A stretch of 64,000 nucleotides of DNA, taken from the NCBI GenBank assembly GCA_051453625.1, contig JBOZIK010000001.1, positions 179,450,555-179,514,554 of the forward strand, given 5' to 3'. A program made the translations under genes and the position numbers. Positions 60,790 to 64,000 of the stretch are shown here, piece by piece; position 1 is the first letter of the stretch; each line of letters begins with the position of its first letter. The notes beneath the pieces are model-generated. The model was given only the letters and a program-made list of their open reading frames with translations. It had not been told where the DNA came from and ran no database searches. This stretch comes from Welwitschia mirabilis (Eukaryota > Gnetophyta > Gnetopsida > Welwitschiales).

Positions 60790-60864
60790 AAAAGATTTAC
60801 TCTTAGGAATCAAAGTACATAATTATTTAATAATCTAACATTACATATTATAGGATTTAAAAAG

Positions 60865-60980
60865 ACTTGGGTATTGATCTTTTCATTGATTCTTTTAACT
60901 CCAAAGTAGCTTCATTAAGACTACAATTAATCCATTTTATCTTTACTTGATGGATCTATTTATTTTACAAAGTGATAGTT
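60865..60980 (-). pseudogene. Chromodomain remnant at the integrase C-terminus
   Basis: The minus strand reads IHQVKIKWINCSLNEATLELKESMKR, the core of the plant chromovirus chromodomain (V-VKW--HS--EATWELE). The Trp of the EATWE motif is replaced by Leu. A stop follows after IPKSF, where the family ends with a YP-LF motif, so this is the true end of pol. In intact elements the domain directs integration to heterochromatin. It separates this element from the Athila/Tat copies, which lack it. Confidence 0.8.
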
Positions 60981-60990
60981 NNNNNNNNNN
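60981..60990. other. Assembly gap of 10 N inside pol
   Basis: Short N run between chromodomain and integrase; unlike the 100-N gaps the flanking pol order is continuous, so little is missing. Confidence 0.9.
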
Positions 60991-62100
60991 CAAGCTCCTC
61001 TATAGTTAAACAATCAAATTCTAGCTGAATATGAAATCAATTCAACATCAAAGAAGGATCTAAAATATACTTCCTTAGTATATTCATGTGAAAAACATTA
61101 TGCATGTGCAAGAATTGGAGAGGTAAAAAAATTTATTTGCAACAGGTCCAATCATTCCAATATCTAAAATGGTTTAATAAATCTAGATGCTAGTTTTAAT
61201 CTCCTAAATTCTTGCATAATTCATTTCATTAGTGATACATTGAGGAAAACATGATCACCTACTTGAAACTCAAGGTCTTTTCTTTGATGATATACATACA
61301 TCTTTTTCCTATCTTTTCTTCCTTTAATCTATTCTTGATGGACCTCATCTTATTTTTTATTTCTTGTAATATTTTTGGTTCCATTATTAATCTTTCCTCA
61401 TGTTTTATCCATGTGGTAGGTTCTCTGCATTTTCTATTGTATAAAGTTTCAAATAAAGCTATTTGAATAAAACTTTGATAACTATTATTATATACAAAAT
61501 CCACTAATGGTAGGTATTCTTCCTAATTCTTAGGCTCATTAAGAATACATGCTCTAAGAAGATCCTCTAGGATTTGATTAACTCTTTCTGGGTAACCATT
61601 TGTTTGAAGATAAATGCTATGCTTATATTTATCTTAGTTCCTAAACCCAATTATAGTTCTTGCAAAATTTAGAGGTAAATTTTAAATCTTTATTAAAAAT
61701 AATAATTAAGGTTACACCACATAAATAAATAACGTTTTGCATGTATACTATAGCTATATTCTTAGCACTATAAGTGGACTATACTAGAATGAAATTTGTT
61801 GACTTAGTTGCTCTATCAATTATAACCATAGTTGGTTCATTACCTCTGGGGTTCTTGAAAGATATAATATAAAATCCATGTTAATCACATTTCATTTATA
61901 TTCTAGAACATTATGAGGAGAGAGTAATCATGTTGGATTCCTATGTTTTACCTTGCCTTGTTGATAATTTAGACATTTTGATACAAATTTTGCTATATCC
62001 TTTTTCATCCTTGGCTACCAAAATTTTTGTTTCATGTTTTAATACATTTTCTCTCCTCTAAGATGATCTAATATTTGTGGATTATGAAATTCAAACGTTA
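60991..62100 (-). pseudogene. Integrase remnant, Tekay/Del-type chromovirus
   Basis: Read on the minus strand from 62100 down: a zinc-binding part with NMKQKFWQPRMKKDIAKFVS and CLNYQQGKVKH, a core that ends SIYLQTNGYPERVNQILEDLLRAC near 61570, then an 81-residue open stretch (61504-61259) with DFVYNNSYQSFIQIALFE, LYNRKCREP and a basic helix RSIKNRLKEEK, then VGDHVFLNVS and the GPY/F-type block LASRFIKPF. This order is that of Tekay/Del integrase. The Asp and Glu of the core cannot all be placed because of stops. The plus-strand frame at 61251-61466 is the shadow. Confidence 0.82.
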
Positions 62101-62269
62101 ACTTTTGTCTGATTTCATGTACATTAGGAACTGAGAATTTTTTCTTATATTTAATAATACATTTTAAATCCATACTAGAGTCTTCTAAATTTATTGACTT
62201 TTCTAACTAATCCTTTAATTTTTTATAATTTTCATCTTTATTTTAACCCTATGCAATTATAGCAGGTAT

Positions 62270-62700
62270 CTAACTTTGAATTTTCATAATTGTTTTAAGA
62301 TAGCTACCTCTACTAAGAGCATCTACAACTTTATTCCCTTTGCCCTCATGATAAAAAAGTTGAAGATCAAAGTCACACAAAAATTCCATCAAGCTTCTTT
62401 GCGTAAGTTTCAAGTTTGGTTGGGTAAAAATTAATTTTAAACTCTTTTAATTAGTTTAAACTTGAAATTTAACATAATAGAGATAATTATTTTATAACTT
62501 TAAAGCAAATATTACTACAACTAATTCAAGATCATGAATAGAATAGTTTCTCTCACATGTCTTAAGTTACTTTAACCCATAGGCTATTACTTTTTTATCT
62601 TATTCAATAATAGCTCTAAGACCTTCTCTTCATGCATTATCATCTTGCATTTCTAAAACTAGAGTACTATTTAAACACTTTTTAAGAGAATTAAAGAATT
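62270..62700 (-). pseudogene. RNase H remnant, minus-strand chromovirus
   Basis: Minus frame: [64 protein letters not shown], then [18 protein letters not shown]. The HDLELAAVVFALK and KANVVADALSRKS blocks of Ty3/gypsy are easily recognised, and the Glu of HDLE and the Asp of DALSR are kept. A few stops interrupt it. Confidence 0.82.
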
Positions 62701-62899
62701 ATTAACATTTTTTATCTATTGAAAGTCTTTATTTTTTTCTTAAGTAACTTGTTAATGGAGAAGCTATCTTAGAAAAGTTGAAAATAAATTGATGACAGTA
62801 CATAGTAAGGCTAAGAAAGCTTCTAACTTTAATAATAGTTACAGGTGCTAGCTATTTCATAATTGCCTTAACTTATTTGGATAAACTGAAATACCTTTC

Positions 62900-63560
62900 T
62901 TAGATATTACATAGCCCAATAGCTAAATGGATTCCTTTTAGAAAGAATATTTTTTCATGTTAGCATATATTCAATGATTTCTTAAAGTGTTCAAGACTAT
63001 TCTTAAGTGTTTTTCATGTTTATCATAAGACTTAGAATAAATAAGAATCTTCTTAATGAACACAATTACAAAGAATTAAGATATGCCTTAAAGATGTGAT
63101 TCATAAGATTCATGAATATCTCAAGGGCATTAGTTAAATTAAAAGGCATGATAGTGAACTTATAATTCCCATTACGAGTTTTAAAGAATGTTTTATTAAT
63201 ATCTTTTTCCTTAATTTAAACTTGATGATATCCATATTTTAAATCAACTTTGAAAAATACCTTAAGTTCTTTGAGTTGGTCAAAGAGGTCATCTATTCTT
63301 GACAATGGATACCTTTTCTTACTTATAATTTTATTTAACTATCTATAATTAATTCATAACTTAAGTGTTCCATACTTTTTATTTACAAATAATACTAGTG
63401 CATCCCATAGTGATATACTAGAATGAATAAAATCTTTTTATAGAAGTCTTTTAAGCTGAATTTTTAATTCTTTTATTTTTGCAGGAAACATTTTATAAGG
63501 TGCCTTAGAAATAGGTTAAGTTTAGGGAATCAAATCAATATTAAATTCAACTTCTCGAAT
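62900..63560 (-). pseudogene. Reverse transcriptase remnant, minus-strand chromovirus
   Basis: Minus frame from 63550: REVEFNIDLIP-like start, SKAPYKMFPAKIKELKIQLK, YHYGMH and LVLFVNKKYGTL, then [19 protein letters not shown] near 63290, [33 protein letters not shown] and LTNALEIFMNLMNHIF. The catalytic box reads FIKKI (63046-63060) where the family has FIDDI, so both aspartates are lost. Otherwise this is the least decayed RT of the window and classifies the element as a Tekay/Del-type chromovirus. Confidence 0.85.
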
Positions 63561-63699
63561 ATATGGTATTCCTAGTAGTTCTATTATAAATACATCAAAA
63601 TAATCTTAGATTATTGATATATTCCCCACTAAAGTTTCTCCTTTATTTAGTTATCTAATTTTAGATAAATCATAAAAACTAATAATACCTTCTTAATTT

Positions 63700-63990
63700 C
63701 CCTCTTTATATGCTTAGTTTAAATCAAATTATTTATAACTGATTTGGATTGATCTTAAAATATTATTATTTATCTATAATTTGTCATCTCTGCTTAATAC
63801 TTCTATAATTTATAATGGCCTTATTTTGCATCAATCAATTCATGTTTAAAATAATATTATATTTTTCTAGATAGATAACAATTAGTTGAATCTGAAAATA
63901 TTTCCCACTTATAGATAAAGTACAATTTTAGACCTGATGAGTAACCTTAGTTATGAATCCATTTATAAGATCTATGCATCCCTCAATTAG
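63700..63990 (-). pseudogene. Aspartic protease remnant (C-terminal part), minus-strand chromovirus
   Basis: Minus frame: VTHQV-NCTLSISGKYFQIQLIVIYLEKYNIILNMN, which corresponds to the family's CPLTI-GR-F--DLIVLDL--FDVILGMDWL block. The active-site DTGA motif should lie just beyond the window or at its very edge (ITKVTH is where the family has D-GATHSFIS downstream sequence). gag and the 5' LTR are outside the window. Confidence 0.72.
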
Positions 63991-64000
63991 AGTAAAACAT

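Noticed and set aside
1-64000. Single-copy host gene
   Set aside because: Both strands were read for splice-compatible exon runs; every protein-like stretch either matches retroelement pol or is repeated within the window.

Overview
The window is non-coding plant DNA made almost entirely of decayed LTR retrotransposons. It is very AT-rich, CG dinucleotides are scarce, and there is no intact gene, tRNA or rRNA that I can support. The assignment to a land plant rests on three things: Ty3/gypsy pol remnants of two plant lineages (an Athila/Tat-type element and a chromodomain-bearing Tekay/Del-type chromovirus), a remnant of the Athila-style tRNA-Asp primer binding site, and a short CCCTAAA telomere-type array. 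A large, heavily methylated, repeat-rich genome (for instance a gymnosperm) would fit, but the species cannot be told from this sequence.

Layout. 1-6929: two copies of a decayed reading frame of unknown function, each followed by an Athila/Tat-type LTR (LTR-1, LTR-2). 6930-9079: the 3' internal part of an element without pol, ending in a polypurine tract. 9080-15300: LTR-3 followed by a full-length but dead gag-side/PR/RT/RNaseH/IN region (copy B). 15401-25914: a second copy (C) with the long 3' non-coding region. 26015-34918: a third copy (D), starting in RNase H and running through the 3' region, an LTR and a primer-binding-site remnant. 35019-40578 and 40679-47020: copies E and F, which supply LTRs and an internal region without pol. 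47021-50709: an AT-rich spacer and a chromovirus-type LTR. 50710-57640: three diverged copies of an LTR-like repeat that carries a short membrane-protein-like frame. 57620-58995: an extreme AT tract. 59000-64000: a chromovirus on the minus strand (3' LTR, polypurine tract, chromodomain, IN, RNaseH, RT, PR), truncated by the window edge.

The most striking property is at the assembly level and may be biological. At all eight 100-N gaps the sequence before the gap is homologous and collinear with sequence after it, so each contig tail repeats the head of the next. The copies differ at roughly 5-15% of positions by eye and carry private indels, so they are not simple duplicates of one another. 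They nevertheless share inactivating changes: in B and C the RT catalytic box reads FMYYF instead of the expected FMDDF, with the same in-frame stops. This points to duplication of already dead elements at the DNA level (a local tandem array), or to scaffolding of unmerged paralogous contigs. Most in-frame stops sit where the family has Gln or Arg (CAA, CAG or CGA to TAA, TAG or TGA), which fits decay by cytosine deamination.

No gene set here works together in the present. The annotation describes remains of autonomous elements (copies B, C, D and the minus-strand chromovirus), pol-less derivatives (E, F) and regulatory relics (TATA boxes, U3 repeats, primer sites).
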